From Rhodohalobacter sp. 614A (GTDB lineage: Bacteria; Bacteroidota; Rhodothermia; Balneolales; Balneolaceae): DNA of 64,000 bases. The translations under genes and the position numbers were made by a program. The notes beneath the pieces are model-generated. The model was not told the DNA's origin. It did not search any database and was given only the letters and a program-made list of their open reading frames with translations. Positions 1-9,473 of this stretch are shown in pieces. Location: the NCBI RefSeq assembly GCF_021462415.1, contig NZ_JAKEDS010000001.1, forward strand, positions 840,273 to 904,272, given 5' to 3'. Numbering within the stretch: the stretch's first letter is position 1; every line of letters begins with the position of its first letter.

Positions 1-345
1 CCGAAGCACGTAGTTCAGCTTATTATTCATCAGTGGATGCTTGAACTGAATACCAAACGTATAACCGGTTTCTTCAAAGTCCATATTGGTTCCGGCAAAA
101 GATTGATCCACACCAAATTTTTTCCATCCCCAGCCGAGGTAAACACCGGTGTGATCCATGAACCTGTAATGGAAAGTTCCTTCAAAGCCCAGCCCGGTTT
201 TAAGGTTGGCATCACCAATATCGGCGGTAGCGTAGGATGCGCCTGTTGCAAATTCGAATGCCCATCGGTTTTGATGGGTTTGTGCGGTTGCGTTCAGTGC
301 CAGGACTGTCAGTATTGTAATGAGTAAGAATTTTTTTGTTTTCAT
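1..345 (-). CDS. Outer-membrane beta-barrel protein, partial (C-terminus beyond left edge)
   Basis: The reading frame starts with ATG at 343-345 and stays open for 115 codons to the window edge, so only the N-terminal part is present. The first ~21 residues form a Sec signal peptide (MKTKK, then a hydrophobic run, ending LNATAQ). The mature part alternates aromatic and polar residues with Gly-rich turns (TGLGFEGTFHYRF, GVYLGWGWKKFG), as expected for amphipathic strands of a small OmpA/OMP_b-brl-like barrel. The protein is therefore probably in the outer membrane. No substrate can be assigned, and other secreted beta proteins are possible. Confidence 0.65.
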   Translation of the reverse strand, partial: MKTKKFLLITILTVLALNATAQTHQNRWAFEFATGASYATADIGDANLKTGLGFEGTFHYRFMDHTGVYLGWGWKKFGVDQSFAGTNMDFEETGYTFGIQFKHPLMNNKLNYVLR

Positions 346-612
346 CGTCTTGAGATTTAATTGTTACGGTTGCTTTCGTAGCTATGGGAAATGTAGGAGG
401 GTGTGGCTGGCGCAACAATTTGATCCCGATGAATGCGCAAACAGAAAAGATGAATTCGTAAATAGTGAAGATGAACAGATCCGAAGTTTTGACTTTCTAT
501 GATGTACTGTTTGAGACGAATAATCGATAGAAAAGTCTTTTATACTTGGGCAAAGTAAGTCTTCAGATCAGGATAAATTTTGGCGCATGTTCAGAGATCT
601 ATTCAGGGCTTT

Positions 613-1338
613 TTACCCTACCATGTCTTTCAACTCCAGAGCGTTCTGCGGAGCAAATCCCTGCTCATCGTTATCAAAATAGAGATACACATCTTTATCT
701 TCATAACGCCATTCGTGGAGGCGATCTGTCCACCACGCCAATTGATCGTAATTGTATTTTCCCTGATATTTAAAATCAGATGGACCATGAAGCCGTACAT
801 ACACAAAATCAGCAGTCACCTCCATCGGGCTTTGATAACCAGCCAAATCATAAATACAAAACGCCGCATTTTTTTCTCTCAAGATGTTAAATGTTGCATC
901 GTTGATCCAGCTTTCATCCCGGAATTCAAAAACAGTCTTCACGTCATCGGGAAGAAGTTCTGTAAAATTTCGCAGTCGCTCTTCATTAAAGTTCCAGTTT
1001 GGCGGGAGCTGAAACAGAACCGGGCCCAGTTTTTCGCCAAACGCCTCAAATACGTTGAGCATGTTATCGAGGCTCTCTTGCGGTTCTTTCAGCTTTTTCA
1101 TGTGAGTGATATAACGGCTGGCTTTTGCTGAAAATTTGAAATGATCAGGCACTGTATTTTTCCAGTTCTCAACTGTTTCCGGATTGGGAAGGTTATAGAA
1201 TGTGTTGTTTACTTCTACCGTTTCAAACTGTCCCTGGTAATGTTCCAGCCATTTGTCTTTTGGAAGTTCTTCAGGGTAAAACGGTCCGCTCCAATGATCA
1301 TAATTCCATCCGGAAGTGCCGATGTGAATCTCTGCCAT
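613..1338 (-). CDS. DUF72 family protein (YecE-like)
   Basis: 241 residues, the full length of the DUF72/YecE family. The N-terminus carries the family signature IGTSGWNYDHW followed by FYP and the VEVNNTFYNLP segment. The end contains the YLYFDNDEQGFAPQNA motif typical of the family. The fold is a TIM-barrel-like protein of unknown biochemical function; no signal peptide is visible, so it is cytoplasmic. It follows a small unknown gene on the same strand with a 45-base gap, so the two may be co-transcribed. The family assignment is secure; the role is not known. Confidence 0.9.
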   Translation of the reverse strand: MAEIHIGTSGWNYDHWSGPFYPEELPKDKWLEHYQGQFETVEVNNTFYNLPNPETVENWKNTVPDHFKFSAKASRYITHMKKLKEPQESLDNMLNVFEAFGEKLGPVLFQLPPNWNFNEERLRNFTELLPDDVKTVFEFRDESWINDATFNILREKNAAFCIYDLAGYQSPMEVTADFVYVRLHGPSDFKYQGKYNYDQLAWWTDRLHEWRYEDKDVYLYFDNDEQGFAPQNALELKDMVG

Positions 1339-1383
1339 ATTGATGAACTTTCTTTATGCAATGAATAGAGTAAAAAAACTTAT

Positions 1384-1662
1384 TTACTCGCTTTTCTCTT
1401 TTTCTAAAATTCTCTCGATACGATCTCTTGCCATTGTTATAATCGGATCTACAGAGGTGTCTGTTTCTTCCTCTAATTGAGTGATGATCCGTTCACCAAG
1501 TTTCTCATAGATCTCTTTCCAAAACAGGTATCGTTGGTTTCTGGCAACCTCTTTGGCGAGCAATTTTTGATGGGCGTCACCAATCACTTCTTCTGCTTCT
1601 TCATGTCTTTTGCAGACTTTCAGGGTGGTGAGCACTTCGTTTTTCAAATCATCCAAACTCAT
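1384..1662 (-). CDS. Small hypothetical protein, helical
   Basis: 92 residues, very rich in Glu, Lys and Arg and predicted mostly alpha-helical (LKVCKRHEEAEEVIGDAHQ, ITQLEEETDTSVDPI). It has no signal peptide or membrane segment and I recognise no family. It lies between the ferredoxin-NADP reductase gene and the DUF72 gene on the same strand, with a stop-to-start gap of 45 bases to the latter. The ATG start and regular codon use support a real gene. Function is unassigned. Confidence 0.6.
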   Translation of the reverse strand: MSLDDLKNEVLTTLKVCKRHEEAEEVIGDAHQKLLAKEVARNQRYLFWKEIYEKLGERIITQLEEETDTSVDPIITMARDRIERILEKEKSE

Positions 1663-1782
1663 TTTATTTCTCCCTGGAGTTTAGTTTAAACCTCTTCCAC
1701 TATTATCATATTCAGATAACAGCCATTGGGTTCCATTCGGTTTAAAAAAAGAAGTATGGGTACCGTTTGAGGGGAATTCTTA

Positions 1783-2727
1783 TCAATAAACTTCTAAGAA
1801 CATTCTTTCGCTGGCTTTCACCTCGGTTTTTAACTGGTCTCTCGTCCAGTCCATTGGGTCCACATCTTTAATACTGTCTTTAAGCTCAATGTAATCGAAC
1901 AGCCCAAGCATTCCCAAAATCTGGAAGATTCCGGTTTCCATTCCTTTTAAACCGCAGACGTAAATCAGGGTATTATCTTTTTCAAGAATGGGAAACAGCA
2001 ATTCTTTTTGATCGAGGAGTGAATACTGAACATATGGCTTGGTGCCGTCCGGGCGTGCATCTTCCCGTGATATTGACTTCAGGTAATGGAAGTTTTTGTG
2101 TTTCTCGTCCAAATCATCAAACAACTCTCTGTATAAAAGGTCTGTTCGGTATGGACATCCAAAAGCCATTACCACATCATTTTTTGTGTCTGACCGCATC
2201 AAATCCAGAACCATTCCCCGGAAAGGAGCGATACCGGTTCCCGTAGCCATAAATACATAATTATAGTCTTCCGGGTTTTCCGGAAGAATGAATCGTTTCC
2301 CGCTGGGGCCGGTCATCCAAAGTTTATCGCCAGCTTTTTTATCGCAGAGGAAGTTGGAGCAAACACCGAGAAATAGTTCCTGGGTATCCCAGTTTTCGTC
2401 AATTACCCGTTTAACGGTAGTTGCATAAATTTTGCCATTTCCATCTTCGCCTCCGGTGGGAGAGCAGGTTGAGTAGAGACGAACTTTATGGGGACGACCA
2501 TTTTCATCTTCACCATCCGCCAAAACACCCACAGCCTGGCCGGGCACAATACAATTTTCAAGTAGTGTACCGGAAACATCAAACTCAATATGTCTCACAA
2601 AATTTGGACTGGCAGCATCGGTACAAATCTCACTTTTTGTGATCGGTATTTCCACCGGATTTCGTGGCTTGTAATGGTGCATCTCCACTTCCGGCAGGCG
2701 CAAAATTTTTTCGGTGACTTCAGGCAT
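1783..2727 (-). CDS. Ferredoxin-NADP(+) reductase, plant type
   Basis: 314 residues matching plant/cyanobacterial-type FNR. It transfers electrons between reduced ferredoxin and NADP(H). The FAD-binding signature is VRLYSTCSP (around residue 82). The NADP-binding segment ATGTGIAPFRGMV lies around residue 160, a second nucleotide motif (YVCGLKGME) near residue 257, and the protein ends with ...FLEVY, the C-terminal Tyr that stacks on the flavin in this family. It is close to nifJ and a flavin dehydrogenase on the same strand, so reduced ferredoxin from pyruvate oxidation could feed NADPH production. That metabolic coupling is inferred from proximity; the enzyme class is clear. Confidence 0.92.
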   Translation of the reverse strand: MPEVTEKILRLPEVEMHHYKPRNPVEIPITKSEICTDAASPNFVRHIEFDVSGTLLENCIVPGQAVGVLADGEDENGRPHKVRLYSTCSPTGGEDGNGKIYATTVKRVIDENWDTQELFLGVCSNFLCDKKAGDKLWMTGPSGKRFILPENPEDYNYVFMATGTGIAPFRGMVLDLMRSDTKNDVVMAFGCPYRTDLLYRELFDDLDEKHKNFHYLKSISREDARPDGTKPYVQYSLLDQKELLFPILEKDNTLIYVCGLKGMETGIFQILGMLGLFDYIELKDSIKDVDPMDWTRDQLKTEVKASERMFLEVY

Positions 2728-2892
2728 AGCTCTCAGATTAATTTCTTGTTTGGGTTTAAAAATTCCTCTTTTCCCGAAAGAATCCCTTTGGGAGAAGGGG
2801 CGCAGGGTGATGCATTTCGTAAAACCAGCTTCGAATTTATATACCGAATTAAGTCCGAGAGGTCATCCCCCTGAATCAACAACATTGATTCA

Positions 2893-2911
2893 TTCCCCTT
2901 TTGAAGGGGAA
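2893..2911. terminator. Perfect 8-bp hairpin downstream of the dihydroorotate-dehydrogenase-like gene
   Basis: TTCCCCTT and AAGGGGAA are separated by three bases, 33 bases past the stop of the minus-strand gene at 2944. There is no long T run, so it may be a weak terminator, a processing hairpin or a copy of the CCCCTTT-type interspersed palindrome also seen at 15307-15324. Confidence 0.4.
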
Positions 2912-2943
2912 GTTGTCAATTAAAAAATTTCTTCTCAAAAATC

Positions 2944-3954
2944 CTATTTAACTGTTTGATGTGGTTTGTAGCTTTGCAGAATTCTCAAGTAGTTTGCCCG
3001 TTCAAAAGCAGCCGGTTCTGCAACAGAAGCCGAACTCATCGCTCCCTTCATTTGATAAACGGATTCGTACCCTTTCATCTCCATCCAGTTCTCAAGATCC
3101 CTAAGCAATACACTTACCTCCTGGATTCCCTTTTTGAGAAGAAGCGATGTTGCCATAGCCACATCAGCGCCGGCCAGTATCATTTTGATTACATCTTCTG
3201 CTGTATGAATGCCTGTTGTAGCGGCCAGGCTGCAAGTTATATACGGTCGAAGAATCGCTATCCAGCGCAATGGCAATCTCTTCTCAAACGGATAACTGAG
3301 CTCCAGGCTTGGCAAAACTTCCAGGTTTTCAAGATCAAAATCCGGCTGATAAAAACGGTTGAACAGAACCAGGCCGTCAGCACCTGCTCCCTGCAACAGT
3401 TTGGCCATATTGGCAAACGATGTAAAGTAAGGCGAAAGCTTAATCGCCACCGGAATATGAACTGATTTCTTCACAGCACGCACATTATCGTAATACATCT
3501 GCTCAATCATGGCCGAGGTTCGATCCGGATCAGCCGCGATGTAATAAATGTTCAACTCAATAGCATCCGCTCCGGCCTCTTCCATCTTTTGTGCGTATGA
3601 CATCCATCCGCCTTTTGACACGCCGTTCAGGCTCCCGATAATTGGAATATCAACGGACTCCTTTAGAATCCGGATATGCTCCAGGTATTCTTCGGCCTCA
3701 ACATTGTTGAACTCCTCCGGTTCAGGGAAATAGCTGATCGCCTCCGCGTAACTCTCCCCGGTTGTGGTCAGAAAGTGATCCAGTGCACGGTTTTCTCTCT
3801 CGATCTGCTCTTCAAAAAGTGAATAGAGAACAACGGCCGCGGCTCCCATATCTTCCATCTTTTTAACGTTTCCAACATCACTGGAAAGCGGAGATGCCGA
3901 AGGCACAATTGGATTTTTTAGTTTGATTCCGAGGTAGGTGGTTTCAAGATTCAT
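2944..3954 (-). CDS. Dihydroorotate-dehydrogenase-like FMN protein
   Basis: 336 residues of the PyrD/PreA TIM-barrel family. It begins with LETTYLGIKLKNPIVPSASP, the usual first strand that cradles FMN, followed by VAIKLSPYFTSF and a C-terminal phosphate-binding segment (GADVAMATSLLLKKG). The product reads as a cytoplasmic flavin oxidoreductase; whether it acts on dihydroorotate is doubtful because it is coupled to nifJ rather than to pyrimidine genes. Its ATG overlaps the end of nifJ by 11 bases, so the two are translationally coupled. An electron-transfer role with PFOR is an inference. Confidence 0.85.
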   Translation of the reverse strand: MNLETTYLGIKLKNPIVPSASPLSSDVGNVKKMEDMGAAAVVLYSLFEEQIERENRALDHFLTTTGESYAEAISYFPEPEEFNNVEAEEYLEHIRILKESVDIPIIGSLNGVSKGGWMSYAQKMEEAGADAIELNIYYIAADPDRTSAMIEQMYYDNVRAVKKSVHIPVAIKLSPYFTSFANMAKLLQGAGADGLVLFNRFYQPDFDLENLEVLPSLELSYPFEKRLPLRWIAILRPYITCSLAATTGIHTAEDVIKMILAGADVAMATSLLLKKGIQEVSVLLRDLENWMEMKGYESVYQMKGAMSSASVAEPAAFERANYLRILQSYKPHQTVK

Positions 3955-6900
3955 ACATGTGCTCCATCTTTTCGTATAGTTTCCAGCGGTTGTCTACTTC
4001 GTGCTGTGCCTGTTCCATCATCACTTTTGCAGTTTTGGGATCAGACTTGCTCAGCATCAGGTAACGCATTTCGTTGTAAGCGTAGTCCTTAAATGGAATT
4101 TTTGGTGCTCGCGAATCAAGCTGGAACGGATTCTTACCCTCATCAGCCAGAAGCGGATTATACCTGAACAACGGCCAGTAGCCGGAATCCACTGCCAGTT
4201 TCTGCTGATCCAATCCATACTTCATATTGTACCCGTGAGCAATACAGTGGCTATACGCAATAATGAGAGATGGTCCCGGATACTGTTCGGCTTCTATCAT
4301 GGCTTTCAGAACCTGTTTGTCATTGGCTCCCATCGCCACCCTGGCCACATATGCATGGCCACTGCTCACCGCCATCAATCCAAGATCTTTTTTGGGTGAT
4401 TCTTTCCCGCCGGCCGCAAATTTGGCAACGGCTCCTAACGGCGTTGCTTTTGATCGTTGTCCGCCGGTATTGGAATAAACTTCCGTATCCAAAACCAGGA
4501 TGTTCACATCGCGGCCACTGGCCAGTACGTGATCGAGTCCGCCATAACCGATATCGTACGCCCAGCCGTCTCCGCCGATAATCCAGACGCTCTTGCGAAC
4601 GAGATAATCGGCAAGGCTTGCCAGCATATGAGCTTCGGATGAATTCAATTCAGCCAGGACTTTTTTCAGCTCTTTTACCCGGTTTCGCTGATCAAGAATT
4701 CCGAGTTCTGAAGATTGATCGGCTTCCATCAAACCGTGCTTAAGTTCCTCGGAAACCGATCCGTTCATTCTATTCAGAAGGTGTAAAGCCTGTTCTTTCT
4801 GTTTATCGATAGTAACCCGGAATCCCAACCCAAATTCGGCATTATCCTCAAACAGAGAGTTAGACCATGCCGGACCTAACCCGTCCGCGTTTTTCGTCCA
4901 TGGTGTTGTGGGGAGGTTGCCACCATAAATGGATGAGCAGCCGGTTGCGTTGGCTACCACCATTCGGTCGCCAAAGAGTTGAGTTGCCAGTTTAATGTAT
5001 GGTGTTTCACCGCACCCCGAACAAGCCCCGGAGAATTCAAACAGGGGTTGCAAATACTGTGACTCTTTGAGCACTCCCGGATGCAGTTTGGTTCGATCGT
5101 ATTCCGGCAGACTTTGGAAAAATTCCCAGTTCTCTTTTTCCTGTTCCATCACTGGTTCAACCCAGTCCATGTTTAACGCTTTCAGGCCGACTTGCTGCCT
5201 GTTTTTCACGGGACAAACTTCTACGCACAATTCACATCCGGTACAATCTTCCGGCGAAATCTGGATCGACACTTTTGTTTGATCGGGCCACTCCCGTCCT
5301 TTGGCATCCATATATTTGAAGGTTTCAGGAGCCGCTTCGAGGTAGGATTCATCATATGCTTTTACCCGAATCACAGCATGCGGACAAACCATCACGCACT
5401 TGCTGCATTGAATACAAATGTCGGGATCGAGCACGGGAATTTGTTGCGAGATGTTTCTCTTTTCCCACTTGGATGTGCCGCTGGCAAAGGTGCCGTCTAC
5501 CGGGAAAGCACTTACCGGCAAGTCGTCTCCCTGTCCGGAGATGATTTCGGCAATTACTTTTTGAACAAATTCAGGGGCTTCCTTAGGTACAATACTTCTC
5601 ATACTTCTGGCTGATGTTATGGTATCAGCCCCTGAATCTGTTTTTGGTACATCTATTTCAAACAGGTTTGCGACGGCATTATCAACCGCCCTGTAATTCG
5701 ACTCAGCAATCTCTCTTCCTTTTTTGCCATATGTTTTTTTAATGGCCTCCTTAATCTGCAAAATTGCTGTCTCTCTGTCAAGAATATTAGAGATACCGAA
5801 AAAACAAGCCTGCATTACGGTATTGATACGATCACCAACGCCACTCTCTCTTGCTACTTTATAGCCATCTATGCAGTAGAATTTGAGGCCTTTCTTGATG
5901 ATTTGCTCCTGCACCTTATCCGGCAAAAAATCCCAAACCTTGTCTTTTGGCCAAGGGGCATTCAGCAAAAATGTAGCGCCTTCTTTGGCATATTTCAGCA
6001 TATCAAACTTGTCGAGGAATGTTTGCTGATGGCATGCTACGAAATCAGCCTCTTTTATCAAGTATGTAGAGCGAATCGGGTTCTCTCCAAAGCGCAGGTG
6101 CGAGGTGGTCATTGCGCCCGATTTTTTTGAATCGTACACAAAGTACCCCTGTACGTGATAATCTGTATTCTCCCCGATAATCTTGATGGAATTTTTGTTG
6201 GCACTTACGGTTCCGTCTGATCCCAGCCCGAAAAAGACAGCTTCAAACGCTTTTCCTTCTCTCTCGGTTTTCTCACCGTTGAAAGGCAGGCTTGTATTTG
6301 TAACGTCATCATGAATACCGACCGTAAAATGATTTTTCGGTTTTCCTGATGAAAGCTCTGCATAAACGGATTTCACCATTGCGGGTGTAAACTCTTTTGA
6401 TGAAAGCCCGTACCGGCCGCCGATAATTTTTGGTGTCTCTCCGAATTTCGGCTTCTCCTGATCTGTTTGCTCTCTGAATGCCGTTATAATATCCGCGTAA
6501 AGCGGCTCTCCTGTACTTCCGGGTTCCTTGGTTCGATCCAATACTGCAATCGACTTCACAGTTTCGGGTAGTGCTTCCATCAAGGCGGAAGTGTCAAACG
6601 GCCGGTAAAGGCGAACTTTCAATAAGCCAACTTTCTCTCCCTTTTTAGTCAGCGCGTCCACGGTTTCGTGGGCGGTTTCAGTGCCCGATCCCATCATGAT
6701 GATGACTCTCTCTGCGTCATCTGCTCCATGATAGTCAAACAGGTGATAGGACCGGCCGGTTAGTTCGGCAAATCGGTCCATCACTTTTTGAACAATTTCG
6801 GGACAAGCCAAATAGTAGTTGTTTACGGCCTCTCTTGATTGGAAAAATACATCCGGGTTTTGAGCGGTTCCCCGGACAAATGGTGCGTCTGGCGTTAAAG

Positions 6901-7522
6901 CTCTGTCTCGATGCGCAATCACATATTGATCATCAATCATTGCGCGCATCTGTTCTTCGGTTACTTCAACAATTTTCTGAATTTCGTGCGAGGTCCGGAA
7001 GCCATCGAAAAAGTGGATAAACGGAATGCGTGATTCCAGGGAAGCCGCATGTGAAATCAAAGCCAGGTCCATCGCTTCCTGAACACTGTTGGATGCGATC
7101 ATTCCCATGCCTGTTCCGCGAACGGCCATTACATCACTGTGATCCCCAAAAATCGACAGAGCGTGTGTTGCAACCGATCGTGCCGCTACATGAATAACCA
7201 TAGGAGTTAGCTCGCCGGCAATTTTGAAAAGATTCGGCATCATAAGCAGTAGCCCCTGCGATGCCGTAAATGTTGTGGTCAATGCACCTGTTTGCAGAGC
7301 ACCGTGAACAGTTCCTGCAGCGCCTCCTTCACTTTGCATTTCCACAACATCAGGCACTGTACCCCATATATTCTTTTTTCCGGCCATAGACCAGGCATCG
7401 GCCCATTCGCCCATTGGAGAAGCCGGTGTGATCGGGTAAATAGCGATCACTTCGTTGACCTTATGCGCCACTCTTGCTACGGCTTCGTTAGCATCTAATG
7501 TAGTTGTTTTGAGATGTTTCAT
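3944..7522 (-). CDS. nifJ: Pyruvate:ferredoxin (flavodoxin) oxidoreductase
   Basis: 1192 residues, full length for the single-chain homodimeric PFOR that oxidises pyruvate to acetyl-CoA and reduces ferredoxin or flavodoxin. Domain I begins TLDANEAVARVAHKVNEV. Two 4Fe-4S clusters sit near residues 694 (CIQCSKCVMVCP) and 754 (CTGCELCVEVCP). The thiamine-diphosphate domain shows CSGCGE, GCSSIYGGNLPTTPW and GGDGWAYDIGYGG. I chose the ATG at 7520-7522 because GGAGG lies just upstream; the open frame runs 24 codons further but without a better start. Together with FNR and the flavoprotein downstream it forms a ferredoxin-based redox group. PFOR is oxygen-sensitive in most organisms, which hints at micro-oxic or fermentative capacity. 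Confidence 0.96.
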   Translation of the reverse strand: MKHLKTTTLDANEAVARVAHKVNEVIAIYPITPASPMGEWADAWSMAGKKNIWGTVPDVVEMQSEGGAAGTVHGALQTGALTTTFTASQGLLLMMPNLFKIAGELTPMVIHVAARSVATHALSIFGDHSDVMAVRGTGMGMIASNSVQEAMDLALISHAASLESRIPFIHFFDGFRTSHEIQKIVEVTEEQMRAMIDDQYVIAHRDRALTPDAPFVRGTAQNPDVFFQSREAVNNYYLACPEIVQKVMDRFAELTGRSYHLFDYHGADDAERVIIMMGSGTETAHETVDALTKKGEKVGLLKVRLYRPFDTSALMEALPETVKSIAVLDRTKEPGSTGEPLYADIITAFREQTDQEKPKFGETPKIIGGRYGLSSKEFTPAMVKSVYAELSSGKPKNHFTVGIHDDVTNTSLPFNGEKTEREGKAFEAVFFGLGSDGTVSANKNSIKIIGENTDYHVQGYFVYDSKKSGAMTTSHLRFGENPIRSTYLIKEADFVACHQQTFLDKFDMLKYAKEGATFLLNAPWPKDKVWDFLPDKVQEQIIKKGLKFYCIDGYKVARESGVGDRINTVMQACFFGISNILDRETAILQIKEAIKKTYGKKGREIAESNYRAVDNAVANLFEIDVPKTDSGADTITSARSMRSIVPKEAPEFVQKVIAEIISGQGDDLPVSAFPVDGTFASGTSKWEKRNISQQIPVLDPDICIQCSKCVMVCPHAVIRVKAYDESYLEAAPETFKYMDAKGREWPDQTKVSIQISPEDCTGCELCVEVCPVKNRQQVGLKALNMDWVEPVMEQEKENWEFFQSLPEYDRTKLHPGVLKESQYLQPLFEFSGACSGCGETPYIKLATQLFGDRMVVANATGCSSIYGGNLPTTPWTKNADGLGPAWSNSLFEDNAEFGLGFRVTIDKQKEQALHLLNRMNGSVSEELKHGLMEADQSSELGILDQRNRVKELKKVLAELNSSEAHMLASLADYLVRKSVWIIGGDGWAYDIGYGGLDHVLASGRDVNILVLDTEVYSNTGGQRSKATPLGAVAKFAAGGKESPKKDLGLMAVSSGHAYVARVAMGANDKQVLKAMIEAEQYPGPSLIIAYSHCIAHGYNMKYGLDQQKLAVDSGYWPLFRYNPLLADEGKNPFQLDSRAPKIPFKDYAYNEMRYLMLSKSDPKTAKVMMEQAQHEVDNRWKLYEKMEHMYES

Positions 7523-7654
7523 TATCCCTCCGGCTCTCCATTTTCGGGGTTCTCTGTCTTTTAAAATAATTGATGAGAACCGCTTCCAAAACAAGGTATA
7601 ATCTGAAGTCTGCCTAGGGGAATTGCTTAGTCTAAATCACCTTCTTCGGATGAG

Positions 7655-8374
7655 TCATTTCAAAGAGGATACGAAATACCCCGCCTCTTCTTTTCCTTTT
7701 GGATAAACGGTGACTCTGCCGGATTCCCGAACAACTTGTGCTTTTTGAAAGTCGGGCTGAATGGCAATTGCCCCTGCCTCCATCAACGCCGGAGCCAGGC
7801 TTTCTTCGTTAATTCCAACCACTGTGCACCCAGCTTCTGATGCAGCTTTCACACCACTAACAGAATCTTCAAAAACCAGTACTTTTTGCGGATTCACTTT
7901 CATTTTCTTGGCCGCAAGAAGATAGCATTCCGGATTTGGCTTTCCGTTTTTCACAAGATTAGCGGTGACCATTACCTCGAACGGAGATGGAAAACTTAAT
8001 CCCTCAAGCATGATGTCAACTTTGCCGGGCAGGGCGCTCGTCACCAGGCCAATGCGAATTCCTTCATCCGAGCACTGTTTTAAAAAACACTCCACACCCG
8101 GAATCATCGGGTATTTCTCAATGGATGCATCATATTCCCCGCACTCTTTAATAATCTTCTCTCGTGTTTCTTCCGGCAAGTCTGCAAAAAGATCATTTAC
8201 CGTGGGCCTTGCAGGTCGACCGTGAAATTTCTCTTTTCTTTCATTCACCGGGATTTCAATATCATACTCATCCAGTTTGTTTAACCAAAACTCCTCAACA
8301 TGCTCTGCGCTGTTGATGATTACACCATCCATATCAAAAATAATAGCCTCGTACAGGCTGGTATCCTTTCTCAT
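7655..8374 (-). CDS. HAD-superfamily hydrolase, beta-phosphoglucomutase-like
   Basis: About 239 residues from the ATG at 8372-8374; an upstream TTG at 8407 would add 11 residues. HAD motif I is FDMDGVIINSAEH (nucleophile Asp and the second acid/base Asp), motif II is GLVTSAL, motif III Lys is in VKNGKPNPECY, and motif IV is VFEDSVSGVKAA. A helical cap sits between motifs I and II as in subfamily I phosphatases/phosphomutases (beta-PGM, phosphoglycolate phosphatase). It is cytoplasmic; the substrate cannot be read from sequence. A similar paralogue is at 35697-36362. Confidence 0.85.
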   Translation of the reverse strand: MRKDTSLYEAIIFDMDGVIINSAEHVEEFWLNKLDEYDIEIPVNERKEKFHGRPARPTVNDLFADLPEETREKIIKECGEYDASIEKYPMIPGVECFLKQCSDEGIRIGLVTSALPGKVDIMLEGLSFPSPFEVMVTANLVKNGKPNPECYLLAAKKMKVNPQKVLVFEDSVSGVKAASEAGCTVVGINEESLAPALMEAGAIAIQPDFQKAQVVRESGRVTVYPKGKEEAGYFVSSLK

Positions 8375-8760
8375 TCTCCGTCTGTATTTGTTTGTTAAAA
8401 TCAGCAATCCGGATGAAAAATCTCATCCCGTTATTTCTCAAACAGTCTTTAAAACAACGAAACTTTCGCAAATAGTTCGGATATTCGGACGTTTCCTTTC
8501 AGCACGTCTGATACCTGAAATTACAATAATCCGGTTTCCCCCGCTTTCATGATTTCCCCTCATTTCGGTTGTTTTCCCTATAAATTTATTTTATTCATTT
8601 ATTGACTCACGCGTAGTGGAAAATCAATCCGGATTGTAGGAAAAATGATTACGTCTCTGATATAAAAATCTGCACATCGCCCGGTTGCCAATACTTACAG
8701 ATGGTTTTTTGTCTTTTTCGAATATTACGTTTGGTAAAACCCGAACCAGATTTTAAGACC
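8375..8760. other. Intergenic region, 386 bases, divergent gene pair
   Basis: This gap separates the minus-strand HAD gene from the plus-strand hydrolase-like gene, so it should hold two outward promoters. It is AT-rich. I saw no convincing hairpin, repeat or RNA gene. The plus-strand frame is open from 8701, but its first 20 codons do not resemble the hydrolase fold, so they are treated as leader. Confidence 0.4.
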
Positions 8761-9429
8761 ATGTTAACTCATCATATTAATGTTCCGATTGAAGGTGGAT
8801 ATATTGAGTCCACGATCCATAAACCGCCAGAAGCGAAAATCATTGTTTTGATTTCATATGCACCCGGAAGCGGCCGTTTTAACGTGAGAAACAGACGGCT
8901 TGTTGAGCAACTTGACAATGCCGGTTTTGCCACACTCCTGTGTGACTGGACCCAGGTAAAAGAGATGAATGAGCATTTCGATCATTTAAAAATGGCTGAA
9001 AGTCTTGCCGTCATTGTTCGGTGGTTAAAAAATCACCGTGCCTTTAAAAACTTATCCCCAACTCTTTACGGTTCCGGCACAGGGGCTGCTTTCTCAATGA
9101 TTGCCGCTTCAGAAATGGAAGATTCCATCAAAGCCGTAGTGACCCGAAACGGCAGGCTTGAAACCGCCGAGCCGTACCTGGCAAAAATAAAATCGCCAAC
9201 CTTTATCACTGTTGGAGAAAAGGATTTTCACTTACTCCAATCCAACAAAAAAGTTTATGAAAAACTTGATTGCCCCAAACGGCTGGTCGTTTTACCGGGA
9301 ATCACTCCATTCTTTGAAGAGCCGAAAAAAATGGAGCGTGTTGGAAAATTGTCAATCGAGTGGATTCAAAAACATTCGCTTTCCCGAACTGATTCCTCAG
9401 CACGGGAAGATATGGCTCAGCGTACATAG
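8761..9429 (+). CDS. Alpha/beta-hydrolase-fold protein with degenerate catalytic residues
   Basis: 222 residues from ATG 8761; an upstream start at 8701 is possible but adds non-homologous sequence. The layout matches the dienelactone-hydrolase-like family often associated with phosphoribosyltransferases (oxyanion region ISYAPGSGRFNVRNR, then ATLLCDW). The nucleophile elbow reads GSGTG at residues 104-108 where the family has GxSTG, so the catalytic Ser position is Gly. The His position in the family motif THLFEEP is Pro here (TPFFEEP, residue ~183). The acid Asp (VGEKD, ~155) is kept. This reads as a catalytically dead or altered member; function is unknown. Confidence 0.75.
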   Translation: MLTHHINVPIEGGYIESTIHKPPEAKIIVLISYAPGSGRFNVRNRRLVEQLDNAGFATLLCDWTQVKEMNEHFDHLKMAESLAVIVRWLKNHRAFKNLSPTLYGSGTGAAFSMIAASEMEDSIKAVVTRNGRLETAEPYLAKIKSPTFITVGEKDFHLLQSNKKVYEKLDCPKRLVVLPGITPFFEEPKKMERVGKLSIEWIQKHSLSRTDSSAREDMAQRT

Positions 9430-9473
9430 GTTTTTGTCCAACCGGTTACGCTCTGCCACTTTCTTCCCAAACT

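Noticed and set aside
7523-7594. N-terminal extension of nifJ by 24 residues
   Set aside because: The start at 7522 has a GGAGG site directly upstream and matches the usual PFOR N-terminus.
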